Below, one piece after another: positions 1 through 9,737 of a stretch of DNA of 64,000 nucleotides. Origin of the DNA: Hyaloperonospora brassicae (Eukaryota; Oomycota; Peronosporomycetes; Peronosporales; Peronosporaceae); assembly GCA_947650285.1 (NCBI GenBank), contig CANTFL010000969.1:57991-121990 (forward strand), given 5' to 3'. The stretch's first letter is position 1. Each line of letters starts with the position of its first letter. The position numbers and the translations under genes are program-made. The notes beneath the pieces are model-generated. The model worked only from the letters and a program-made list of their open reading frames with translations, had not been told where the DNA came from and made no database searches.

Positions 1-619
1 TGGCCCCGTATTGGTCGACAGAAGTTTGCTACCTAATACTGCTGGCAGCATTCGATTCGTGCAATACGTATGTAGACGTAGTACCCTGTGATTTGACTGA
101 TTGAATGCACAAATCCTTTTACATATAGGAGTGACAATTTCTCTATTCGTCACGTAGGATTGAACTAGTTGTTTCGAACTCCTCCCGCTTGTAGCATCAG
201 GGGACGATAGGACCTAAATTCGATGCTAGGCTGTTCCAGAATAAATACATTCTGTTCCACCACTCAGAATGCGTATTATTCAGTATCTTTTACTTAATGG
301 AACAAGTAAGTATTTAAGAAGATAGACTATACATTGAATAAACCTTGTCATCAGCTCGTATAAATGAATCGTATTGGATGTAAGGTGGCGAATGGTCTGA
401 ACTTGAGCGTGCACGCCACGATTAAGCTACCTGATGATCAAGAGCTCGAACTATAAATGAATTTGGTTTGCGGCGACTAAAACGTTGGTCCGAGATAGGG
501 CTAAGCATGCCTCTTATTACTCAATGGTTCGTGAAGCTTAAGCCGTAAGACCTAAGTTATGTTGCTATGCTCATTCGAATTTGACAAAGCAAACGAAGCA
601 ATTATATATATCGAGGATG

Positions 620-812
620 CGAAGATCTTTATGGTGGCATTCAAATTGATATGGAATCCCATTTGATTATCTTCCTAGTAACCGAAGATATATTTTCTTA
701 AGATTATTAAAATATATCTTTATTTAGGATCTTAAGGTCTTTTTGATGGCTTTCAAATCGATATGACATCTCAAAAGAGGTCATTTCTGGTAACCGAAGA
801 TATTTTTTACGA
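620..812 (+). repeat. two-copy degenerate tandem repeat, period about 112 bp
   Basis: The segment starting gatcttt at 624 and the segment starting gatctta at 728 share the order gatctt, then a ggc(a/t)ttcaaat(t/c)gatatg block, then taaccgaagata. The last block is at 679-690 and again at 791-802. A perfect inverted repeat (ggtcaacgc/gcgttgacc, 4-base loop) follows at about 822-843. The array is mirrored in the right arm at about 10076-10268. Confidence 0.7.
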
Positions 813-848
813 ATCTTTCAGGTCAACGCACGCGCGTTGACCCGCTAG

Positions 849-1537
849 TTGCAGTCTAACATTACTGCTTTCTCAACAATTCAAGGTGTTGGATATCCTA
901 TTCACTTAAAATCTCTGACTGTGGAGCACCTTAATGGTAATAAAAGGTTACCTTATAACTCTACGCGTCAAATTTATGCTGGAAGAACTTGGTATTGCGG
1001 CATGTACTTATCGCCTTTCATAGCAAACCAGATGGCCCATTCGATGTCACTCAAACGCAAATACTTTACGCTTGGCATGAAAGCGATCCTGTTTTCTTCG
1101 TGTTGGATGAAAAGTCCGTAGTCGTTAGACAGATCACAAAGTGCTGCCATTTAAACGGGGCACTCTGCGCTTGTAACCGCACATAACAAGCCTCCCACAC
1201 TGAAACAGTGACGGAATGTGCCTCGCAACCCTACGTCCACGGCATGTGCAGAGGAAGGCCTATCTTCTATACGGACACGTACATAGAAAGGTAAGAGCAT
1301 AATTGTGTTCAATGCAGTCGAATCTCCTATTTCACATTTTGATCTAGTCAAATGGATCAACTGAAAACTCCAAATGATTATTTCGTTGAACGCCAATTGT
1401 TGCATGTCTGGCAGCGATTAATGGCTAAGTTACTTAATATGATGGACTGCACTAACAAGTACGATTTTACGCGGCGTAGTCCTTCAGATCACCCCGGTGT
1501 GGGCTATGAGTGCAGTGACACTGGTAGAATTTCTTAG
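849..1537 (+). pseudogene. unidentified degenerate coding-like segment, left arm
   Basis: Three short frames overlap here: 849-1121, 989-1186 and 1352-1537. The frame ending at 1186 reads most like protein, with DGPFDVTQTQILYAW followed by FFVLDEKSVVVRQ. The last frame holds VERQLLHVWQRLMAKLL. None is long, starts are arbitrary, and the frames do not join without shifts, so this is at best a broken gene or transposon remnant. I do not recognise the family. The same ORFs occur mirrored at 9351-10039, so decay predates the inverted duplication. Confidence 0.3.
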
Positions 1538-1776
1538 AGGATCCTCACCCCGTATTCCACTGTGGGACTTTGAGGCCAGTAGGGCTTCCATCCGACCCAA
1601 CGTAATACATACCTAAGGTGCAGGTTGGTAGGGCGGTCACCCATTGGCTGTTTGCTCGTCTAATATGTTTGTCTATCTCCGGCGCCTGTAACCGTTCCCG
1701 CCCCCTCCCCCCGTGGGTATCGATCCAGGTACCCCCCCGGTCCCAGAGTCTGTGGCACTAACCAGTAAGTAGAGAG
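1528..1776 (-). repeat. SINE-like tRNA-derived segment, left-arm copy
   Basis: This is the mirror of 9112-9360. It shows as a C-rich run (ccccctcccccc and cccccccc) around 1697-1738 on the + strand. On the - strand it gives the A-box and B-box arrangement described for the right-arm copy. Confidence 0.4.
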
Positions 1777-1912
1777 GTGTCGATATTACCCTATGAAGTT
1801 TATAATCCTATAATATTAGGCTTGCGAGGTACATATTGGAGAATATAATTTTTAAGACGATATGCTCATTGACCCAATTTTAGTTTGAACTACACGAAAC
1901 GGACTAATCTCA

Positions 1913-2140
1913 TCAACCACCGACTACAAGTCCTGCTGATTTTAATTTGTTCAATGAATTAGCGAGCTTCGTCTTGGTCACATCTGCAGCATCTGTCCCG
2001 TCTCGAGCGCTTTCACACACTTGTTTAGCAATATGCTCGTAGTTTTCCGGAATCAGTGAAGGCTTCAACTGCAACTGGGTACACTTCGGCTGATACTCGA
2101 CAATAGGTGTGGTGCCACAAGAGATGGGGTCTCCTGTCAA
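1913..2140 (-). CDS. unidentified conserved exon, left-arm copy
   Basis: This is the same 75-codon frame as 8748-8975, differing by one amino acid (Ala instead of Thr in KTKL(A/T)NSLNK). It ends in a natural stop after LVVGG. See the right-arm copy for the description. Confidence 0.4.
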   Translation of the reverse strand: MTGDPISCGTTPIVEYQPKCTQLQLKPSLIPENYEHIAKQVCESARDGTDAADVTKTKLANSLNKLKSAGLVVGG

Positions 2141-2622
2141 GCGATATTAGAACACAGTAAGTGTATCAATTGTTGAAGACTGATTTCTATCATCCATTGA
2201 TTGCGAGATCGTTAAAGAGGTTTTATTTAGAACAGTTTAATTACGTTGTTCTAAGGTGTTTTTTAGGTTAAAAGAAGAAATAAAGTTCAGTTCACCTTTT
2301 GATCAGTAAGAGACACGTGCCCTACGGGGCGTCTTGATCGTAAGTACTAAGCAACGCCTTTGAAAGTAGCTTTTCCTTGAGCACTCTGTGCTGTGATTCA
2401 TTTGAATCGTTTGGTCCCCTTTGGAACAGGGACCGTATGCTCTTGAGTTTGTGTGACTCTCAGGAGTCAGGTTCTCGAACCTAAGTTGCTCGTAAATGCG
2501 CTAAGTCTTCCTCTGGCTTAAGGAGCTGTGTAGCTCCGCTACATCTACTTTGCTCGATCAGCGCAGCTCCAAGAAATGATGCAGAACAGGTGCAATGTTC
2601 TTGCAAAGAAGTTGCGAAATAA

Positions 2623-2781
2623 CACGTTGCAGCTGTTAGACGCATCCAGTGGCTCTACGATTTGAAGGAACGTGGTCAATCAAGTCAATTTCTGAAGCAC
2701 GCGCTGATGGAACCTAATGGCGTAATTTTTGACAGTTTCGGTGATGCACTGCCTGTTATAGCAAATGTAGAGAACATATAA
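2623..2781 (+). CDS. short unidentified coding-like exon, left arm
   Basis: A 52-codon frame runs between two TAA stops and reads like folded-protein sequence, for example IQWLYDLKERGQSSQF followed by DSFGDALPVIANVEN. It has no ATG at the left edge. The preceding codons continue in the same frame beyond a TAA at 2620-2622, so this may be an exon or a gene broken by that stop. One arm difference falls inside it (atc versus ata) and is synonymous for Ile. I do not recognise the protein. The mirrored copy is at 8107-8265 on -. Confidence 0.3.
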   Translation, partial: HVAAVRRIQWLYDLKERGQSSQFLKHALMEPNGVIFDSFGDALPVIANVENI

Positions 2782-3083
2782 GACGTGCCAATCGGCCAAA
2801 TTTTTGCTCTAATTGCCAGCGTTGTGATCCATCACACGCTCAGTATAATTAACTCTTCTTCTGTGCAGTGAGTCACACGTCCTGCACGCTCCCGTTGCAG
2901 CTATATTGCACTCGCATTGCGATTATCACTAAGGGATCGTTACATCGATGATCCGCTACTCAATCTATGGCTACTCGTGGCAGCGGTGCGTACATTGACG
3001 TAATATCGATGTAACCTGCACTGACATCACAAGGCGCTTAGTCCAAAACCTTTATAAACCTCAAGTTCCTCGTGGAACGTACA

Positions 3084-3475
3084 TGTAACGGGGCACACCC
3101 TTGCGTGAACTCAACGCAAGGGTTTCGGGTTCCCGACAGACGTACGCGAGGCAAAAGAGGAAGCGTAGGTAAGGTAAAAGCAGAAGTGTTATATTAATAT
3201 AATCAAGTCTTTTAACTACTGTCTCTCTGTTTGACTTAACTTAATTATGCTAATATAACTGAGTGTATGGTGACGTCTATTCACCACTCATTGCGCGCGT
3301 CTTGCGGCGATTGGTGGGTTGATATCTTGACGATATCAACCAATAAGCGGACTCTTTGGTCGACCCATCAATATCACCACCATAAGTGATATTGTTCAAA
3401 CAATATTTAACTTAATATTCTTTATTGTCACTTTTTTTGAAGTGACAATTCCATGTAACGGGCTGCCCCGTTGCA
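3084..3475 (+). mobile_element. solo LTR of a Gypsy family, left arm
   Basis: The 392-bp unit begins tgtaacggggca and ends tgccccgttgca, so both ends carry near-palindromic TG..CA termini as in oomycete Gypsy LTRs. Orientation is ambiguous because the ends are inverted copies of each other. The interior is a chain of hairpins: cccttgcg/cgcaaggg, ggttgatatc/gatatcaacc (3317-3341), caatatcac/gtgatattg and attgtcactt/aagtgacaat (3424-3449). Related LTRs are at about 37.2-37.55 kb and 53.44-53.87 kb. No internal region flanks it, hence solo. A clean target duplication is not evident. Confidence 0.75.
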
Positions 3476-3652
3476 GTGGATGTATATTCCCCAGGAAATA
3501 ATTTAAAATGTTATGGTCTCAGTGACGCACTGTTGAACTTCCCGACCTTGCCGGGACGAGGCGATTGGACCATCGGCGCAGATGAGACTTTATACACGAG
3601 AGGAGCCACCACTACGCTATGAAGCTCTCAGCGAGCTATTGTCCAGGTCTCC

Positions 3653-3877
3653 GTGACTCCGGTGAGTAGAGCCACCGACTCAACACGCTTCGTGCCTTTC
3701 GAGTCACTTACTTGGAATGTAGCTGCCGCGCTGATGCACTTTGCCTGTCTTTTGGAGCAGAGAAAAGGCGTTGGAACACTGATTGTGAAGCTTAACAAGA
3801 CAGTTATAGTCTCAACACCTGCAGTCAAGGACTTTTCTTCGGCAGCGTTTCCATTATTGCCGCTTTTCGATACTTGA
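3653..3877 (+). CDS. unidentified short ORF, left arm
   Basis: This 74-codon frame reads TWNVAAALMHFACLLEQ and then LIVKLNKTVIVSTPAVKDF, a plausible amphipathic protein segment ending in tandem stops. The usable start is a GTG and an in-frame TGA lies about 15 codons upstream, so it could be an exon or a chance frame. The opposite strand is also open over the same bases, which lowers confidence that this strand is the coding one. The mirrored copy is at 7011-7235 on -. Confidence 0.2.
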   Translation: MTPVSRATDSTRFVPFESLTWNVAAALMHFACLLEQRKGVGTLIVKLNKTVIVSTPAVKDFSSAAFPLLPLFDT

Positions 3878-4364
3878 TGAGATCGTAGTGGACCGCGGCG
3901 ATTAAGGGATGTCGCTTGTTCTTATCGGGGCATTATGGCTATGAGATACTATTTCTAGCGAGTCGTCGCTGCACTTAGCTAAAGACAAACTGGATGAGTA
4001 CTGCTCTTCGTCTATTGACCACGTCAGTCACGCTAGCACAAGATATTGAAACATGCATGACTGCAAGTGTTGCATGTCATTTGAAGCCTATCGGAAGCTA
4101 CTCATCTGATGCACAACACTTCGCTGCCGCAATATAGTGCACAGGTGAATTCTATATACTAGTCAGTGACATTTCGTTGCAGGTAAACTTTTGTATTTGA
4201 AGTCGTGGCGTTATTTATGTGAAGTGTCAAGATCTGTCTATCCTTTGAAACTACATCATACATGTACTACGGTAGATCAACGTGCTCCGAGAAACGAATA
4301 TGTAAAGCTTTATACACCTGCACTACGCATTGAATGGCAATCGTCGCACCTACGCGCAGTACTG

Positions 4365-4401
4365 ACGTCTGGCGCCCGAATGGGACCTCCCAGCCAGACG
4401 T
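4365..4401. other. 9-bp-stem hairpin holding a tRNA-Lys PBS-like motif
   Basis: The arms acgtctggc (4365-4373) and gccagacgt (4393-4401) pair perfectly around a 19-base loop. Reading from 4370, tggcgcccgaatgggac resembles the lysine-tRNA primer-binding sequence of retroelements, with mismatches near its 3' part. No LTR end lies immediately upstream, so it may be a relic. The mirrored copy is at 6487-6523. Confidence 0.35.
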
Positions 4402-5075
4402 TCCGGCACTTATGATGACCCGCTAAGCAAACGTTTCTATTCTACCAACGGCAGGGGTCAACACAAACGGAAGCTGCTGTCTTCTTGGTGATTAACTTGA
4501 CTGTTGTTTCAGTATTTCATTCTTGATATTGCATATCAAGTTGCTTGGCATCAAGAATGCAACGGAGAGGTAATTATGTAAATTGAAGCACCCTCTAGTC
4601 ATTGTGCACACGGATTTGACAGCGACGCCTGTCCTACATTCCAATAGCTCGTTCATAGCTTAATGATAAGTCCAAACGGTGAATTACGATCATAGTAAGC
4701 GTACTTGGCACACCTAGCATTACCCTGCATCAGTCGATGCTCAGTTTATCCGGATGCATTTGATATCGTACAGCAAAGAGAAGTACTGCCACCATTTCGT
4801 CCAGATTGCGTACCGAACACAGCAGCCGCAGTTGTAGAGAGTCTACTCTGCAGTCATACGTATGATTGACGCAACATCTCATACATTGATGCCCCGAGTC
4901 ACGGACGAGCCATTGGAGGCGAGGCTGATTTAATCCGATGGACCTTGTTGATTATTTGCGGAAGTCAATTGTAGCCTTCAAATTTTTCAAGTCTCAAAAA
5001 TGAGTTGAGACGTGTATAATTCATAAAAGTAGGGAAACGTTGACCACCCCCTTAGGTTTTCGTTCACCAGCCCCA

Positions 5076-5812
5076 CCCTTATATATTACCGTAGTTGATT
5101 GCTTTCCATGTTTTTGATTGATCATTATTAAACATCATATATTGCTTAATACTTGCAGCTAACCCCAACACTGTAATTGTCACTTTTTCTTTAGCACATA
5201 CGCTTTGTTTTTCAGCTGTTGATATTTTATTCAGCGCTCAAATACTAGCCAGTCGTTGTCATATACCTCTGCTACCACCTGCTGTACATACGATACGCTG
5301 GAGCAAGCCCTTCATTGTGGTGCTTAGCGGATCCAGACTCCGTATACGGAGAAACGTTACCGATGAAAGATCAGAATGGCTCTTATCAGACGCCACATGG
5401 AGCCACTACCAATATCAAATTACACATTGGTCTGGATAGTCAATTAAACAAGTATTACATCAAGTGAATTGTCTCTTTATAGACCTCTGCGGCTGAATTG
5501 AAGTCACTTTCGAATATAGTGTTGTTGAATGCCTTCGTCATTGTGCCCATACAGGATAATCGCTACAAGCCCAACCTGTTCCATAATCGCTCGTATTTAA
5601 ATTTCATTTGACCGAGTAATGGCTTGGTCACATGAAGCAGCTGAATAATAAATTACCAAACATTACTGACTTTTAGACATGTATAGATTGTTCAGATTTA
5701 GTATTCTATCTTTTATAATTGAAATTATTAATTACTTCTGAGACTGGTGTTATATTCTCAAAGTTACCAAATAGACGATTTATATCAAGTATAGTTCAGT
5801 AATATATAGGAA
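5076..5812. other. unique spacer between palindrome arms, no gene seen
   Basis: This is 737 bp of AT-rich sequence between the arms. I see no open frame above 60 codons and no TE motif. A spacer this size makes a simple hairpin-read artefact less likely, because those normally have almost no loop. Confidence 0.6.
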
Positions 5813-7059
5813 TGGGGCTGGTGAACGAAAACCTAAGGGGGTGGTCAACGTTTCCCTACTTTTATGAATTATACACGTCTCAACTCATTTTTGAGACTTG
5901 AAAAATTTGAAGGCTACAATTGACTTCCGCAAATAATCAACAAGGTCCATCGGATTAAATCAGCCTCGCCTCCAATGGCTCGTCCGTGACTCGGGGCATC
6001 AATGTATGAGATGTTGCGTCAATCATACGTATGACTGCAGAGTAGACTCTCTACAACTGCGGCTGCTGTGTTCGGTACGCAATCTGGACGAAATGGTGGC
6101 AGTACTTCTCTTTGCTGTACGATATCAAATGCATCCGGATAAACTGAGCATCGACTGATGCAGGGTAATGCTAGGTGTGCCAAGTACGCTTACTATGATC
6201 GTAATTCACCGTTTGGACTTATCATTAAGCTATGAACGAGCTATTGGAATGTAGGACAGGCGTCGCTGTCAAATCCGTGTGCACAATGACTAGAGGGTGC
6301 TTCAATTTACATAATTACCTCTCCGTTGCATTCTTGATGCCAAGCAACTTGATATGCAATATCAAGAATGAAATACTGAAACAACAGTCAAGTTAATCAC
6401 CAAGAAGACAGCAGCTTCCGTTTGTGTTGACCCCTGCCGTTGGTAGAATAGAAACGTTTGCTTAGCGGGTCATCATAAGTGCCGGAACGTCTGGCTGGGA
6501 GGTCCCATTCGGGCGCCAGACGTCAGTACTGCGCGTAGGTGCGACGATTGCCATTCAATGCGTAGTGCAGGTGTATAAAGCTTTACATATTCGTTTCTCG
6601 GAGCACGTTGATCTACCGTAGTACATGTATGATGTAGTTTCAAAGGATAGACAGATCTTGACACTTCACATAAATAACGCCACGACTTCAAATACAAAAG
6701 TTTACCTGCAACGAAATGTCACTGACTAGTATATAGAATTCACCTGTGCACTATATTGCGGCAGCGAAGTGTTGTGCATCAGATGAGTAGCTTCCGATAG
6801 GCTTCAAATGACATGCAACACTTGCAGTCATGCATGTTTCAATATCTTGTGCTAGCGTGACTGACGTGGTCAATAGACGAAGAGCAGTACTCATCCAGTT
6901 TGTCTTTAGCTAAGTGCAGCGACGACTCGCTAGAAATAGTATCTCATAGCCATAATGCCCCGATAAGAACAAGCGACATCCCTTAATCGCCGCGGTCCAC
7001 TACGATCTCATCAAGTATCGAAAAGCGGCAATAATGGAAACGCTGCCGAAGAAAAGTCC

Positions 7060-7377
7060 TTGACTGCAGGTGTTGAGACTATAACTGTCTTGTTAAGCTT
7101 CACAATCAGTGTTCCAACGCCTTTTCTCTGCTCCAAAAGACAGGCAAAGTGCATCAGCGCGGCAGCTACATTCCAAGTAAGTGACTCGAAAGGCACGAAG
7201 CGTGTTGAGTCGGTGGCTCTACTCACCGGAGTCACGGAGACCTGGACAATAGCTCGCCGAGAGCTTCATAGCGTAGTGGTGGCTCCTCTCGTGTATAAAG
7301 TCTCATCTGCTCCGATGTTCCAATCGCCTCGTCCCGGCAAGGTCGGGAAGTTCAACAGTGCGTCACTGAGACCATAA
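7060..7377 (+). CDS. unidentified ORF open only in the right arm (105 codons)
   Basis: This frame is 105 codons long here but only 66 in the left arm (3628-3828). A single C/T difference turns an Arg codon in IARRELHS into TGA in the left arm. The start is an ATG variant within an open frame and no family is recognised. It overlaps the opposite-strand frame 7011-7235, so at most one is real. The arm-specific stop is the useful observation. Confidence 0.2.
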   Translation: MTAGVETITVLLSFTISVPTPFLCSKRQAKCISAAATFQVSDSKGTKRVESVALLTGVTETWTIARRELHSVVVAPLVYKVSSAPMFQSPRPGKVGKFNSASLRP

Positions 7378-7412
7378 CATTTTAAATTCTTTCCTGGGGA
7401 ATATACATCCAC

Positions 7413-7804
7413 TGCAACGGGGCAGCCCGTTACATGGAATTGTCACTTCAAAAAAAGTGACAATAAAGAATATTAAGTTAAATATTGTTTGAACAATATC
7501 ACTTATGGTGGTGATATTGATGGGTCGACCAAAGAGTCCGCTCATTGGTTGATATCGTCAAGATATCAACCCACCAATCGCCGCAAGACGCGCGCAATGA
7601 GTGGTGAATAGACGTCACCATACACTCAGTTATATTAGCATAATTAAGTTAAGTCAAACAGAGAGACAGTAGTTAAAAGACTTGATTATATTAATATAAC
7701 ACTTCTGCTTTTACCTTACCTACGCTTCCTCTTTTGCCTCGCGTACGTCTGTCGGGAACCCGAAACCCTTGCGTTGAGTTCACGCAAGGGTGTGCCCCGT
7801 TACA
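7413..7804 (-). mobile_element. solo LTR of a Gypsy family, right arm
   Basis: This is the reverse-complement copy of 3084-3475 with the same hairpin chain. One difference (aataagc versus aatgagc) lies just outside the 3317-3341 hairpin. Its presence at mirrored positions shows that the insertion preceded formation of the inverted repeat. Confidence 0.75.
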
Positions 7805-8747
7805 TGTACGTTCCACGAGGAACTTGAGGTTTATAAAGGTTTTGGACAGAGCGCCTTGTGATGTCAGTGCAGGTTACATCGATATTACGTCAATGTACGC
7901 ACCGCTGCCACGAGTAGCCGTAGATTGAGTAGCGGATCATCGATGTAGCGATCCCTTAGTGATAATCGCAATGCGAGTGCAATATAGCTGCAACGGGAGC
8001 GTGCAGGCCGTGTGACTCACTGCACAGAAGAAGAGTTAATTATACTGAGCGTGTGATGGATCACAACGCTGGCAATTAGAGCAAAAATTTGGCCGATTGG
8101 CACGTCTTATATGTTCTCTACATTTGCTATAACAGGCAGTGCATCACCGAAACTGTCAAAAATTACGCCATTAGGTTCCATCAGCGCGTGCTTCAGAAAT
8201 TGACTTGATTGACCACGTTCCTTCAAATCGTAGAGCCACTGTATGCGTCTAACAGCTGCAACGTGTTATTTCGCAACTTCTTTGCAAGAACATTGCACCT
8301 GTTCTGCATCATTTCTTGGAGCTGCGCTGATCGAGCAAAGTAGATGTAGCGGAGCTACACAGCTCCTTAAGCCAGAGGAAGACTTAGCGCATTTACGAGC
8401 AACTTAGGTTCGAGAACCCGACTCCTGAGAGTCACACAAACTCAAGAGCATACGGTCCCTGTTCCAAAGGGGACCAAACGATTCAAATTAATCACAGCAC
8501 AGAGTGCTCAAGGAAAAGCTACTTTCAAAGGCGTTGCTTAGTCCTTACGATCAAGACGCCCCGTAGGGCACGTGTCTCTTACTGATCAAAAGGTGAACTG
8601 AACTTTATTTCTTCTTTTAACCTAAAAAACACCTTAGAACAACGTAATTAAACTGTTCTAAATAAAACCTCTTTAACGATCTCGCAATCAATGGATGATA
8701 GAAATCAGTCTTCAACAATTGATACACTTACTGTGTTCTAATATCGC

Positions 8748-8975
8748 TTGACAGGAGACCCCATCTCTTGTGGCACCACACCTATTGTCGAGTATCAGCC
8801 GAAGTGTACCCAGTTGCAGTTGAAGCCTTCACTGATTCCGGAAAACTACGAGCATATTGCTAAACAAGTGTGTGAAAGCGCTCGAGACGGGACAGATGCT
8901 GCAGATGTGACCAAGACGAAGCTCACTAATTCATTGAACAAATTAAAATCAGCAGGACTTGTAGTCGGTGGTTGA
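8748..8975 (+). CDS. unidentified terminal exon, right-arm copy
   Basis: A 75-codon frame ends at a natural TGA. It is GC-richer than its surroundings and has balanced, protein-like composition. Residues 1-30 contain SCGTTPIVEYQPKCTQLQLK. The C-terminal half is helical and charged (NYEHIAKQVCESARDG, then KLTNSLNKLKSAGLVVGG). A pyrimidine-poor tract ending cttgacag just before 8755 could be a splice acceptor. A 16-codon ATG frame starts at 8691 upstream and could be an earlier exon, but no good donor is visible. I do not recognise the family. It is the best candidate for a real gene end in the palindrome, though it could equally be a transposon gene. Confidence 0.4.
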   Translation: MTGDPISCGTTPIVEYQPKCTQLQLKPSLIPENYEHIAKQVCESARDGTDAADVTKTKLTNSLNKLKSAGLVVGG

Positions 8976-9111
8976 TGAGATTAGTCCGTTTCGTGTAGTT
9001 CAAACTAAAATTGGGTCAATGAGCATATCGTCTTAAAAATTATATTCTCCAATATGTACCTCGCAAGCCTAATATTATAGGATTATAAACTTCATAGGGT
9101 AATATCGACAC

Positions 9112-9360
9112 CTCTCTACTTACTGGTTAGTGCCACAGACTCTGGGACCGGGGGGGTACCTGGATCGATACCCACGGGGGGAGGGGGCGGGAACGGTTAC
9201 AGGCGCCGGAGATAGACAAACATATTAGACGAGCAAACAGCCAATGGGTGACCGCCCTACCAACCCGCACCTTAGGTATGTATTACGTTGGGTCGGATGG
9301 AAGCCCTACTGGCCTCAAAGTCCCACAGTGGAATACGGGGTGAGGATCCTCTAAGAAATT
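9112..9360 (+). repeat. tRNA-derived SINE candidate, right-arm copy
   Basis: The A-box-like tactggttagtgcc (9121-9134) is followed 41 bp later by B-box-like ggatcgatacc (9162-9172). This is the spacing of an internal Pol III promoter, and the B box has two mismatches to GGTTCGANTCC. The acceptor stem does not close, so this is tRNA-like rather than a working tRNA. A GC-rich body runs on to about 9360, where AT-rich DNA resumes. No A-tail is seen, so the 3' boundary is approximate. Confidence 0.4.
9150..9191 (+). other. potential G-quadruplex (G-rich run)
   Basis: Four G-runs of 7, 6, 5 and 3 lie at 9150-9156, 9176-9181, 9183-9187 and 9189-9191, the last three separated by single bases. The mirrored C-rich copy is at 1697-1738. 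It is by far the most G-rich patch in the AT-rich part of the window. Confidence 0.5.
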
Positions 9361-9482
9361 CTACCAGTGTCACTGCACTCATAGCCCACACCGGGGTGAT
9401 CTGAAGGACTACGCCGCGTAAAATCGTACTTGTTAGTGCAGTCCATCATATTAAGTAACTTAGCCATTAATCGCTGCCAGAC

Positions 9483-9737
9483 ATGCAACAATTGGCGTTC
9501 AACGAAATAATCATTTGGAGTTTTCAGTTGATCCATTTGACTAGATCAAAATGTGAAATAGGAGATTCGACTGCATTGAACACAATTATGCTCTTACCTT
9601 TCTATGTACGTGTCCGTATAGAAGATAGGCCTTCCTCTGCACATGCCGTGGACGTAGGGTTGCGAGGCACATTCCGTCACTGTTTCAGTGTGGGAGGCTT
9701 GTTATGTGCGGTTACAAGCGCAGAGTGCCCCGTTTAA
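9483..9737 (+). CDS. unidentified 84-codon ORF, right arm
   Basis: An ATG-started frame runs to a natural stop, with the identical frame mirrored at 1151-1405. The N-terminal half is hydrophobic and the C-terminal half has four Cys. It overlaps the opposite-strand frames of the degenerate segment at 9351-10039, so the coding strand is uncertain. No family is recognised. Confidence 0.15.
   Translation: MQQLAFNEIIIWSFQLIHLTRSKCEIGDSTALNTIMLLPFYVRVRIEDRPSSAHAVDVGLRGTFRHCFSVGGLLCAVTSAECPV

Larger units (their letters stand above)
1..5075 (+). repeat. left arm of a 10.9-kb inverted repeat (runs off window start)
   Basis: Base 1 pairs with base 10887 and base 5075 with base 5813; every pair of landmarks I checked sums to 10888, so the two arms have no net insertion or deletion. 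I noted about twenty single-base differences by eye, which is roughly 99.5% identity. Because pairing is already perfect at base 1, the true outer end lies left of the window. The arm contains a 112-bp tandem duplication, a C-rich tRNA-like segment, a solo LTR and coding-like fragments. All of these are mirrored in the other arm, so they were present before the inverted duplication formed. Confidence 0.97.

Noticed and set aside
3071..3480. gtgga on both sides of the solo LTR as a target-site duplication
   Set aside because: The left copy lies 7 bases outside the tgtaacg start, so it would require a non-canonical LTR end; the immediate flanks gtaca and gtgga do not match.
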